Assembly (NCBI GenBank): GCA_026991005.1
Contig: JALXCH010000457.1
Span: forward strand, 1 to 14,083
Length of the DNA: 14,083 bases
From: Calditrichia bacterium
GTDB taxonomy: Bacteria > Calditrichota > Calditrichia > RBG-13-44-9
Direction of reading: 5' to 3'
A model generated the notes under the pieces. That model had not been told where the DNA came from. It worked only from the letters and a program-made list of their open reading frames with translations, and ran no database searches. The translations under genes were made by a program, and so were the position numbers. Below are positions 1 to 7,325 of this stretch, in pieces. Within the stretch, counting starts at the first letter, position 1. Each line of letters begins with the position of its first letter.

Positions 1-19
1 ATTTGGAGGAACCAAAATA

Positions 20-1276
20 ATGAAATTATTTCGGAACACGGGATGGCTATTCATATTACTGGGACTCATGTTCCTGATGAGCTGTTCGTCCAACGAAAAT
101 GTGGTGATTAAAACCCGCGAACAGCCGGTGATTTATGATCAGTTATATCCTTATTATGTAGAAGTGTGTGCCGTAAGTCAGATTCGTCCTCGAGGGGAAT
201 CCTATGGGGGAAGTGCTGGCCACGCTGTGATTTATTTGAAAGGAGCGAAGTGGGTTAAGGATGCGCCCTATCCCACCATCGCCCTGTGCGATTCGACGGA
301 TGATTTGAAAAATCCCAATACCGGTGTGGGAGTAAGCGTGGATAAGCTGTTTCAAAATGTGAACTGGATCGGGGTACCAACCCGCTTCTTTTTCTTCTAC
401 GGGAATCTCCCGGAAACCACCGCGCTTACCCAGGAAAGATTTGAAGAAACAATTCGCTATGCGATAAATCTGGGTATTTTTAACGGAATTAAGGTGCATC
501 AGAAGTACCTGGTGGATAAGCCGGACACCATGAGTATCCTGGAGTATCTGGCGCATGAGTCCATAGGTACCGATTATGCCCTCAATTTCGGTCGCACCAT
601 TTTCAGCGTGAGTGTTCCGGTGACCCGGGAGGTGTTGGGCAGGGTGGTGGATTATTTAAACCGGATTAATCGGGAATATGCCACGGGGAAGGCGCATTAT
701 GACTGGAGTGGATATTCCGATAATTGCAGCCACCTGGTACATAATTCTCTGGCGGCTGCAGGTTTCTGGAAACCGCAAACGGTGAACACGACGAAGTTGA
801 AGCAATTGTTTAATCTGTCTGTCCCTGCCAACGAATTTGTTAATTTGTTCGACCGAGCCAATAATTATCCCATCGAAGATATTAAAAAGATTTATCGGGA
901 CGAAGTGCTTAACCAAACTTTGATGGAATACCACTGGCTTCCTACCCGCCATGGGGCGTTATTGCGTACCATTCAGGTGCGGCAAGAAAACGAAGTGTAC
1001 GACCCGCAATTTAAAATATTCGTGATGGAATTTCCCATCATTAAACAGAAAACACGCAAAGTGAAAAAAATGGCACAGCGTCCGGAATTCACCGAGCTTA
1101 AAGCCAATTTGCTCTATTTCCAGCAACGTTACCGGAAAATTCTAGCTCGAAAAGAAAAGACATTGAGAAAAAATAACGACCCCAAATTTCTGGAATTTGC
1201 TCGTGTTTACTACCAATATATTCAGGAACAGCTTGATGATGTGAATGTCAAACTTCGGGTGCTGGAAGCAAATTAG
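20..1276 (+). CDS. Lipoprotein with permuted papain-like (Lnb/NlpC-P60-type) domain
   Basis: A 418-residue predicted outer-membrane or periplasmic lipoprotein. The N-terminus is a short signal peptide with lipobox LMSC, so Cys22 should be lipidated. Two motifs suggest a circularly permuted papain-fold hydrolase: GHAVIYL with His68, and much later DNCSHLV with Cys236. The His-before-Cys order matches the Lnb N-terminal/DUF4105 and YiiX-like groups rather than classical NlpC/P60. Such folds act as amidases, peptidases or lipid acyl hydrolases, and the substrate cannot be read here. The last ~80 residues are Lys/Arg/Glu-rich and probably helical. The start is supported by GGAGG at 5-9, ten bases upstream. 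The patatin gene follows 39 bases later on the same strand, so co-transcription is likely. The lipoprotein call is strong; the fold assignment is motif-based inference. Confidence 0.8.
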   Translation: MKLFRNTGWLFILLGLMFLMSCSSNENVVIKTREQPVIYDQLYPYYVEVCAVSQIRPRGESYGGSAGHAVIYLKGAKWVKDAPYPTIALCDSTDDLKNPNTGVGVSVDKLFQNVNWIGVPTRFFFFYGNLPETTALTQERFEETIRYAINLGIFNGIKVHQKYLVDKPDTMSILEYLAHESIGTDYALNFGRTIFSVSVPVTREVLGRVVDYLNRINREYATGKAHYDWSGYSDNCSHLVHNSLAAAGFWKPQTVNTTKLKQLFNLSVPANEFVNLFDRANNYPIEDIKKIYRDEVLNQTLMEYHWLPTRHGALLRTIQVRQENEVYDPQFKIFVMEFPIIKQKTRKVKKMAQRPEFTELKANLLYFQQRYRKILARKEKTLRKNNDPKFLEFARVYYQYIQEQLDDVNVKLRVLEAN

Positions 1277-1315
1277 CAGTGAGGATTTAACGTTGCGGTC
1301 ATCATTTGATGAAAA

Positions 1316-3535
1316 ATGGGGGTGAAAATAAAATTGATGGGAAAATCTATGAAGTCTTTTGCTAGAGCTTTATTGATTACATTGTTGATTTTACCAATAC
1401 TGGTGTTCGGCAAACCGGAACGACCCACTGTTGGTCTGGTGTTGAGTGGGGGAGGTGCCAAGGGCTTTGCCCATATTGGGGTGATTAAAGTGCTGGAAGA
1501 GCTGGGGATTCCCATCGATTATATCGCTGGAACCAGTATGGGAAGTGTGGTAGGAGGCTTATACGCCGCAGGTATTTCCATTGAAGACCTGGAGAAAGTG
1601 GCAGTGCACACGGACTGGAATGATATTTTGTATGATGTAGTCGGTCGTCGGAAGTTAAGGATGGATCAGAAAAATTGGGATGGCCGCTATGCGTTAAAAC
1701 TTCCTATGCGAAAAACCAAAATCTTTTTACCCAGTGGGATTATTGCCGGGCAATATGTGCTGGAACTTCTCTCGAAACTAACCATACCGGTGCACGATGT
1801 TAACGATTTTTCCCGGTTACCCACTCCGTTTCTGGCACTGGCAACTGATGTACAAAATGGGAAAGGGGTACTATTGGATCATGGTTTTCTCCCCTATGCT
1901 ATTCGTGCCAGCATGTCTATCCCATCGGTTTTCTTCCCGATGGAGATCGATGGGCATTATTTAATTGATGGAGACCGGGTGCGCAATATCCCGGTTATCG
2001 ATGTTATTAAGCGGTATCATCCCGATATCATTATTGCTGTGGATGTGTCTGCGGTGCTATTCAAAAAAGAGCAGTTGCAATCTTTGTTGAATGTATTAAA
2101 TCAGAGCAATATGTACAGTTCGGTAGCGACGAACGAGGCTCAACTTAAACTGGCCAATATTGTGATTCGTCCCGATATTACCGGGCTTTCTCCTCTCAGT
2201 TTCAATAATGTGCAGGATATTGTGGATCGGGGAGAGCGTGCCGCCAGGGAAGTCCTGCCCCAATTGCAGGCACTGGCCGATTCTCTGAAACGGTTTGCCC
2301 CTTTACCCAAACATCCTGTAATAACCCTCCCGGACTCCATCCAACTGGATGGTGTTCAAATTAAAGGCTTGCGAGATGTCTCTAAGAAGACCATTATTTC
2401 CGAATTACATTTCAAATTTCCCGGTAAATATTCTGTGGAAGATATTCGAAAGGCTGTGGAGAATATTTACAGTTTGCAATTCTTTACCCGGGTAGATTTC
2501 CGCATTCACAAAGAGGGGAATAAAAATATCCTGGTGTTAAACATCATCGAGAAAAAACTGAATAAATTTCGACTGGGATTTCGCTACGACAATAAAAGAA
2601 ATACTTCTTTTATCATTAATTTTTTAATTCGAAATTTGCTGCGCGAGAGTTCATACATCAATCTGGATTTTCTTCTGGGGAATCGTCTGGAATTAGATGC
2701 TCAATATTATACCCTGACGGGATTTTTGCCGGGCGTTGGGCTGAATTTGCGGTTAAACTATTCGGAAGATAATCTGGATATTTATTCCAAGAATGAGGTG
2801 TTAGCGCGATATGGCTTTCGGAATTATGCCGGAGAGGTGCGCTTTGGTTCGCTCTTTGCCCGGATGTTCGATTTGAGTGCCGGGTTACGAATGGAATACA
2901 TTCGTGCTTTTCCCAATATTGGCCAGAGTGGATTACCCCGTTACGACCAAAAAGCACTCTCTTTTATGACGATTTTGTGGATGGATAAGTACGACCGCTT
3001 TTACTTCCCCCGAAACGGATATTCCATTTACACCCGGTACGATCATGGATTTAATCATCTGGGCGATAAAGTAGCCTACGATCGACTCTTTTTCTACTTG
3101 ACAGGAGCCAAAGAGGTGTGGCATCGGGTGGTTTTGGGTGCACGCCTGGTGGGTGGAACAATCCGAAATGGTGATGCTCCCATAAACGGTGCTTTTTATC
3201 TGGGAGGTATCGATGTGCCCATTCTTCAAACCGACCGTTCCCGTTCTTTTTTCTCTTTCTATGGATTGAATCAAAAAGAAATATTTGGTTCCAATATTCA
3301 GGCCGGGCAATTGTATCTCCAATATCAGCTCTCCACCGAAAATTACCTCACTGCTGTGGTCAATGCAGGGAATATCTTCGATAGTTGGGCGGATAATGTC
3401 CTATCCGAAAAATATGTGGTGGGATACGGACTTACCTACGGAATGAATACGGTTCTGGGGCCGCTGGAACTCACTGTGTCCGGAAGCGATGTTCATAGCT
3501 TCTTAGCTTATCTGCATATTGGGGTTAAATTCTAA
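1316..3535 (+). CDS. Patatin-like phospholipase with POTRA and outer-membrane barrel (PlpD-like)
   Basis: Predicted type Vd autotransporter/phospholipase. With the start at 1316, a hydrophobic signal segment covers about residues 12-32. The patatin domain follows: oxyanion loop SGGGAKG (44-50), nucleophile elbow GTSMG with Ser74, and catalytic Asp218 in DGD (most relatives have DGG or DGA). A POTRA-like alpha/beta stretch lies at about 340-415, and the rest (about 415-739) is rich in alternating hydrophobic, aromatic strands ending in GVKF, as expected for a 16-strand Omp85-type barrel with a C-terminal aromatic. In PlpD the lipase is exported and acts on glycerophospholipids. In-frame ATGs at 1337 and 1349 give more typical signal peptides, and GATGGGA ahead of 1349 could serve as its ribosome site, so the N-terminus may be 7 or 11 residues shorter. 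It probably shares a transcript with the lipoprotein gene before it. Confidence 0.92.
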   Translation: MGVKIKLMGKSMKSFARALLITLLILPILVFGKPERPTVGLVLSGGGAKGFAHIGVIKVLEELGIPIDYIAGTSMGSVVGGLYAAGISIEDLEKVAVHTDWNDILYDVVGRRKLRMDQKNWDGRYALKLPMRKTKIFLPSGIIAGQYVLELLSKLTIPVHDVNDFSRLPTPFLALATDVQNGKGVLLDHGFLPYAIRASMSIPSVFFPMEIDGHYLIDGDRVRNIPVIDVIKRYHPDIIIAVDVSAVLFKKEQLQSLLNVLNQSNMYSSVATNEAQLKLANIVIRPDITGLSPLSFNNVQDIVDRGERAAREVLPQLQALADSLKRFAPLPKHPVITLPDSIQLDGVQIKGLRDVSKKTIISELHFKFPGKYSVEDIRKAVENIYSLQFFTRVDFRIHKEGNKNILVLNIIEKKLNKFRLGFRYDNKRNTSFIINFLIRNLLRESSYINLDFLLGNRLELDAQYYTLTGFLPGVGLNLRLNYSEDNLDIYSKNEVLARYGFRNYAGEVRFGSLFARMFDLSAGLRMEYIRAFPNIGQSGLPRYDQKALSFMTILWMDKYDRFYFPRNGYSIYTRYDHGFNHLGDKVAYDRLFFYLTGAKEVWHRVVLGARLVGGTIRNGDAPINGAFYLGGIDVPILQTDRSRSFFSFYGLNQKEIFGSNIQAGQLYLQYQLSTENYLTAVVNAGNIFDSWADNVLSEKYVVGYGLTYGMNTVLGPLELTVSGSDVHSFLAYLHIGVKF

Positions 3536-3741
3536 GGTCTGTTCTTCCAATTTGTTGAGATATGGCAAAGAGGGTACAGAGGGTTGAAGGGTGATTCATG
3601 AAAATGAAAGGGGGCTCGGGAGGTTTTCTTATTCTCTCGGAGTATTATTTTAATGAGTGACGCCGACGTGTAGCTGCAATAAAGACCACCGTTGCTTTAA
3701 ATCTGGATATGCTTCGGTTTCTGGATGAGTGCCTCCAAACC

Positions 3742-5142
3742 TTAGCGGGAGGGCGCCAGCGGAAATTCAATGGCGATAAAAAGCTGATTGTGCTCCGTCC
3801 AGCTGCTGATGGTTCCCCCCAACCGCTGAACCAGCTCCTTCACAATGGCAAGTCCCAGCCCCGACCCTTTCACCCGTTCCGAGAATCGGGTGTCGCGGTA
3901 AAAAGGCTCGAATAATTGCTCTGGTGCAACTTCCAGGGGTTGAAGCAAAAAATTGCTGACTACAATCTGGATAGCACCTTCCTTCTCCATCACCTGGGTG
4001 GTGATGGGATGGGATAAATCGCCATATTTCAGGGCATTGCTCCACAGATTATCCATAATCTGGGCTAACCGCATGGGATCGGTAACCAGGCGGTAACGTC
4101 CACGTTCGGCAAAACGCAGCAATGCCACCGCTTCCCGCTCCCGGGCTTTGTGGGCAAAAAAGCGATGTTCCTCTTTTAGAAATGCTTTCAGCGAAATGGT
4201 CTTTTTTTCAATCTGGAAATTGGCTTCCTGAAGCTTGGCCAGTTGAATCAAATCCTCGGCAATTTTGATGACCCGTTTAATGTCGTTTCGCACCGTATCC
4301 AGAAGCTCTGATGGAGGCAGGGAAGCGGGTTCCCCGGGATTTCTGTTGGCTCTCATGTAATCAATGATATCGATGAAACCTTTAATCGAGGTTAAGGGGG
4401 ATTTGATTTCGTGAGAGGCATGGGCTATCAGTCGTTGCCGCGCCCGGTTGCTCTCTTCCAGTTGTTCAATTAAATCCTGAATTTGCCTTGCCATCCGGTT
4501 GAAATTTTTCCCCAGTGTGGCAATCTCGTCATTTCCCGGTAGTTCCAGGTTCACCTGGAAATTTCCCCGAGCTACCTGAGCTACCCCGCGTTCAAGCTGA
4601 ATCAATCGTACATTTAAGGAGGAAGACAGCTTCCAGCCCACCACAATCGTAACCAGCAGAGTAAATAATCCCGAAACAGCCATCACCAGCACCACCTTCC
4701 AGAACACCGGTTTCCGGCGCGATTGCCAACTTACCCGGATGGCCGGAAAAACTGCGTGGGGAAGGGTGGCATAATACACGGTAGAGAAACCGGTGAATTG
4801 GTTTTTTGCAGCTTCAATAGCGCGAGGCAGGGTGGGTTCCGGAGGGAATAAAAGATGGTTTCCCAGTGCCCACCTCCCGGTGGAATCGTACACGTCAATC
4901 TGCCCCTCCAGAAAAATGTTGTTGATAAATTTTTCAATTTGCCGGGGGGAATGGGTACGCATCTCGATGCGGTTGATTTCGTCCAGAATGCTGGTAAAGC
5001 GCCCCTCCTCGGCATGGCGCAGAACATCCACCACCGTGCTCCGGAAAATTAGAGTAATCAGAATTCCCTGAATCATGAACAGGGTCAGGAATACCGCCGT
5101 GAGGGTGAGAATAACCTTGGTGTAAAATGAGCGAAAAATCAT
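3742..5142 (-). CDS. Sensor histidine kinase (HAMP-HisKA-HATPase)
   Basis: Membrane sensor kinase of 466 residues. Transmembrane segments lie at about 8-32 and 148-170 and enclose a ~115-residue extracytoplasmic sensor region of no recognised family. A HAMP linker (about 170-222) leads to a HisKA domain with H-box HASHEIKSPL (phospho-acceptor His244) and a HATPase domain with N-box DNLWSNALKYG (364-374) and G2 box GSGLGLAIV. The usual G1 box DxGxG is absent: that position reads VVSNFLLQPLEV (394-405), resembling the SN/EN variants of some kinases. It starts inside the regulator gene (ATGA overlap at 5139-5142), so the two are translationally coupled and should be partners. Its likely job is to autophosphorylate on an envelope signal and pass the phosphate to the neighbouring regulator. 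The signal is unknown. Confidence 0.93.
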   Translation of the reverse strand: MIFRSFYTKVILTLTAVFLTLFMIQGILITLIFRSTVVDVLRHAEEGRFTSILDEINRIEMRTHSPRQIEKFINNIFLEGQIDVYDSTGRWALGNHLLFPPEPTLPRAIEAAKNQFTGFSTVYYATLPHAVFPAIRVSWQSRRKPVFWKVVLVMAVSGLFTLLVTIVVGWKLSSSLNVRLIQLERGVAQVARGNFQVNLELPGNDEIATLGKNFNRMARQIQDLIEQLEESNRARQRLIAHASHEIKSPLTSIKGFIDIIDYMRANRNPGEPASLPPSELLDTVRNDIKRVIKIAEDLIQLAKLQEANFQIEKKTISLKAFLKEEHRFFAHKAREREAVALLRFAERGRYRLVTDPMRLAQIMDNLWSNALKYGDLSHPITTQVMEKEGAIQIVVSNFLLQPLEVAPEQLFEPFYRDTRFSERVKGSGLGLAIVKELVQRLGGTISSWTEHNQLFIAIEFPLAPSR

Positions 5143-5855
5143 TCCTTTTCCCCGAGTTTGTAACCCACGCCAAAGATGGTTTGAATATACCGGGGTGCTC
5201 CCGGGTCTTTTTCGATTTTGGCCCGGAGGCGGGCAATATGGGAATCCAGCGTGCGCCCGTAACCTTCGTACTCGTATCCCAGAACCAGCTCGATGAGTTC
5301 GTCCCGGGAGAAAACCCGACCGGGAGATTGAATTAAAATCTCCAGCAAGCGAAATTCGGTAGGGGTAAGTTTAACCGCTTTTCCGCGGACTTTTACCTGC
5401 CGGGTTTCCGGATGAAAAGAAATTTCGCCGTATTGAATCGTATCGCTTCCGCCACCCTGCTGCATTTCCTGGCGACGAATAAGGGCTTTAATGCGGGCAA
5501 TCAGTTCCATCATCTCGAAAGGTTTGGTGAGGTAATCGTCCGCACCGGCTTCGAAACCGGTGAGCTTATCCACAATTTCCGAGCGTGCGGTAAGCATCAA
5601 AATGGGTGCGGTGGTGTGGCGACGGATTTGGGGGATGAGCTCCGGCCCTTCGCTATCGGGTAACATCCAATCCAGAATAATGACATGGCAGTGGGCAAGG
5701 TGGGGTGAATTCAAGGCAGATTTTCCATCCAGTACGTGAAAAACCTGATACCCCACCAGTTGCAACTGGACGGAAATGGTTTGGGCAATGCCCATTTCGT
5801 CTTCCACCAACAAAATCGTTTTGGGAGGTTCATGTGAAGTTCGGGGTGTATTCAT
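5139..5855 (-). CDS. OmpR/PhoB-family response regulator
   Basis: DNA-binding response regulator of 238 residues. The receiver domain (about 13-125) shows the acidic pair Glu18/Asp19, phospho-acceptor Asp62 in IILDWMLP, Thr89 and Lys111 in LTKPFE. The C-terminal winged helix (about 143-236) has the OmpR-type recognition helix region TLDSHIARLRAKIE followed by the wing GVGYKL. Phosphorylation by the downstream kinase should promote dimer binding to direct repeats. The start ATG at 5855 is preceded by AGGAG at 5873-5869, a rather long 13-base spacing; no better start is visible. It heads a two-gene operon whose divergent upstream gap carries three tandem 11-base units that fit this family's binding mode, so autoregulation or control of the divergent lipoprotein is plausible. 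Confidence 0.95.
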   Translation of the reverse strand: MNTPRTSHEPPKTILLVEDEMGIAQTISVQLQLVGYQVFHVLDGKSALNSPHLAHCHVIILDWMLPDSEGPELIPQIRRHTTAPILMLTARSEIVDKLTGFEAGADDYLTKPFEMMELIARIKALIRRQEMQQGGGSDTIQYGEISFHPETRQVKVRGKAVKLTPTEFRLLEILIQSPGRVFSRDELIELVLGYEYEGYGRTLDSHIARLRAKIEKDPGAPRYIQTIFGVGYKLGEKE

Positions 5856-5978
5856 CGAGTTTTGTGTACTCCTTTTTTCAGTAATAACAGTGATTTAAAT
5901 GCTTCTCTCTATAACCCTCACTTATAAAATAAATATTTTTTCGGAAACGTGCGTACTCTTTTTTTCAATTCCAGAATA

Positions 5979-6011
5979 TCGTTAAAAAATCGCAACACTT
6001 TCGCAACAACT
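5979..6011. promoter_or_regulatory. Three tandem 11-base units: candidate OmpR/PhoB-type operator
   Basis: Three consecutive 11-base units start at 5979, 5990 and 6001, and each begins TCG: TCGTTAAAAAA, TCGCAACACTT and TCGCAACAACT. The second and third share TCGCAACA exactly. A direct repeat with one-helical-turn phasing is how PhoB/OmpR regulators bind. The array ends 17 bases before TATATT (6029-6034), where an activator site overlapping the -35 position would sit. Binding by the neighbouring regulator is inference. Confidence 0.5.
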
Positions 6012-6028
6012 GACGCGCGGGAATTTTT

Positions 6029-6034
6029 TATATT
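6029..6034 (+). promoter_or_regulatory. Possible -10 element of the lipoprotein promoter
   Basis: TATATT with no convincing -35 hexamer upstream. Instead the tandem 11-base array ends 17 bases before it, which would suit an activator-dependent promoter. It would give a leader of about 170 bases that includes the 6093-6145 hairpin. Confidence 0.3.
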
Positions 6035-6092
6035 ACTCCCGGGTACGATGAGGTACGTGCTGGTCTAATTACATGACGAAAAATAGAAGCAA

Positions 6093-6145
6093 CCTGCCTC
6101 TGCTTCCTCTAATTAAAAAAAATCATCCCTGTGGAAGTGGGCAGG
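6093..6145 (+). other. Leader hairpin upstream of the lipoprotein gene
   Basis: CCTGCC (6093-6098) can pair with GGCAGG (6140-6145), and CTTCC (6103-6107) with GGAAG (6133-6137). A small internal loop separates the helices and the apical loop of 25 bases is A+T-rich. It sits in the presumed 5' untranslated region, about 50 bases before the ribosome site. It matches no riboswitch class I know and has no U-tract for termination. Confidence 0.35.
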
Positions 6146-6210
6146 AGGTTCACTGGTTTTGTCTAATTCAATTAATTCTCTCTGTTATTTAAAATCAGGA
6201 GGTTTCTTCC

Positions 6211-7056
6211 ATGAAGTGGTTTAAGTTTCGTAATGTAGCTCTGATTGCTTTTCTCATTGCTTTTGTGACGTTCTTGTCCTGTTCCAAAGATTCTACCAGT
6301 AACAACGAACCGGATTTAAGCGAGCAGCAGGTGCAGGATGCAGCAGCGGCTGCCGAATATTCGGTGATTTATCTGGAAACAACAACCTCCACTGCCTCTG
6401 CTGCCACCATGGCAGCCAATACCGGCGGAAGTTTCGCGAAAATTATGGGTGCTGGCGATACCACTCTGTACAATGGCTGCCCGGTAATCACCTGGAACTT
6501 GTCTCAGAAACAACTTTTGATTGATTATGGAGAAGGCTGCACCGGGCCAGCAGGAATCAACCATAGCGGAAATATTGTAATGAATGGCAGCCTGAGCGGT
6601 GGAACGTTACAATTTGCCGTTGCTTTTAACAATTTTACTACGATGAATTGCTCCATTGGTGGGAGTATGAGTTATGTGATGCGGTTGGGGTATGCCGAAG
6701 TAAACATTACCAATGGAGCCATTACCTGTGAAGATTCCACCATCAAAGTAGATGCTAATTTAAAGATCACGGTGGATTTGAACAATACACTGGGTGATCC
6801 GACGGACGACTCTTACACGGTTACCGGTGAGGGAACGGTGATCGCAGCGGACGGCACCACCTATGGAATTAAGATTACCGATCCATTGTTGTTCTACGCC
6901 ATGTGTAAATATCCCGTGCGCGGCGTGATGGAAATAACCGGGAAAGATTTTACCGCCCAGGTGGATTTCTATCCCGAAAGCGGGGATTGCGATGATGTGG
7001 TTGAGATTTCGGTGGGTCAGTTAAAGAAGAAGGTTCACCTTTCTACAATTTTGTAA
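6211..7056 (+). CDS. Beta-rich six-cysteine lipoprotein, function unknown
   Basis: A 281-residue predicted lipoprotein. The signal peptide ends in lipobox FLSC with Cys24 as the lipidated residue, followed by a Ser/Asn/Asp-rich linker and an Ala-rich segment (about 43-70). The mature part is strand-rich and carries six further cysteines (90, 110, 147, 173, 232, 260), enough for three disulfides. The segment LLIDYGEGCTGPAG (102-115) and the ending around GDCDDVVEISV resemble a hypothetical lipoprotein family frequent in Bacteroidota. That resemblance is from memory and gives no function. AGGAGG at 6197-6202 lies eight bases before the ATG. The gene is monocistronic, with a strong terminator after it, and stands divergent to a two-component system that may control it. 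Confidence 0.85.
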   Translation: MKWFKFRNVALIAFLIAFVTFLSCSKDSTSNNEPDLSEQQVQDAAAAAEYSVIYLETTTSTASAATMAANTGGSFAKIMGAGDTTLYNGCPVITWNLSQKQLLIDYGEGCTGPAGINHSGNIVMNGSLSGGTLQFAVAFNNFTTMNCSIGGSMSYVMRLGYAEVNITNGAITCEDSTIKVDANLKITVDLNNTLGDPTDDSYTVTGEGTVIAADGTTYGIKITDPLLFYAMCKYPVRGVMEITGKDFTAQVDFYPESGDCDDVVEISVGQLKKKVHLSTIL

Positions 7057-7082
7057 ATCGAAAGTGTATCCTGGGGTGAAGG

Positions 7083-7125
7083 GACGCACGGTTCGCCGAG
7101 ATGGCGCCCGTGCGTCTTCTATTTT
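7083..7125 (+). terminator. Rho-independent terminator after the lipoprotein gene
   Basis: GACGCACGG (7083-7091) pairs perfectly with CCGTGCGTC (7108-7116). Inside, CGCC (7094-7097) pairs with GGCG (7103-7106) around loop GAGAT. The T-rich stretch TTCTATTTT follows at 7117-7125. It lies 26 bases after the stop codon. Confidence 0.85.
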
Positions 7126-7325
7126 GTAATCCCTTTTTCATTGATCTACTTCCTCCCCATAGAATTCTCCGGATGTTGCCCATGAAAAAAACCAACCGCA
7201 AGCGACGCACCGCTTTTTTTACAAAGATTCATGTGGTTATCGGTTAAAAATGTGATTTTACTTCTTTTTCAAAAGAAACCATCCAAACTAAACTGAAAGC
7301 GAAACTCCCGGAATAGGGAAGGTGT

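Larger units (their letters stand above)
5856..6210. other. 355-base divergent intergenic region
   Basis: No gene is visible here. It separates the response regulator (minus strand) from a lipoprotein gene (plus strand). It holds three tandem 11-base units at 5979-6011, a TATATT box at 6029-6034, a leader-type hairpin at 6093-6145, and the lipoprotein ribosome site AGGAGG at 6197-6202. The left part (5880-5960) is A+T-rich and probably contains the regulator promoter, but no box could be placed with confidence. Confidence 0.7.

Noticed and set aside
3615..3651. Possible terminator between the convergent patatin and kinase genes (CTCGGGAG ... CTCTCGGAG then TATTATTTT)
   Set aside because: The stem needs a G-T pair and a bulge and the loop is long; too weak to list as a feature. 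The rest of 3536-3741 shows nothing clear.
6091..6150. AACCTGCCT shared with 9941-9949, as a possible dispersed repeat
   Set aside because: Only nine bases match and the 9941 copy is explained by the tyrS terminator; similarity around it is patchy.
7182..7247. Small plus-strand ORF of 21 residues (MKKTNRKRRTAFF...)
   Set aside because: No ribosome site ahead of it, very short, and located between a terminator and the end of a convergent gene; most likely chance.
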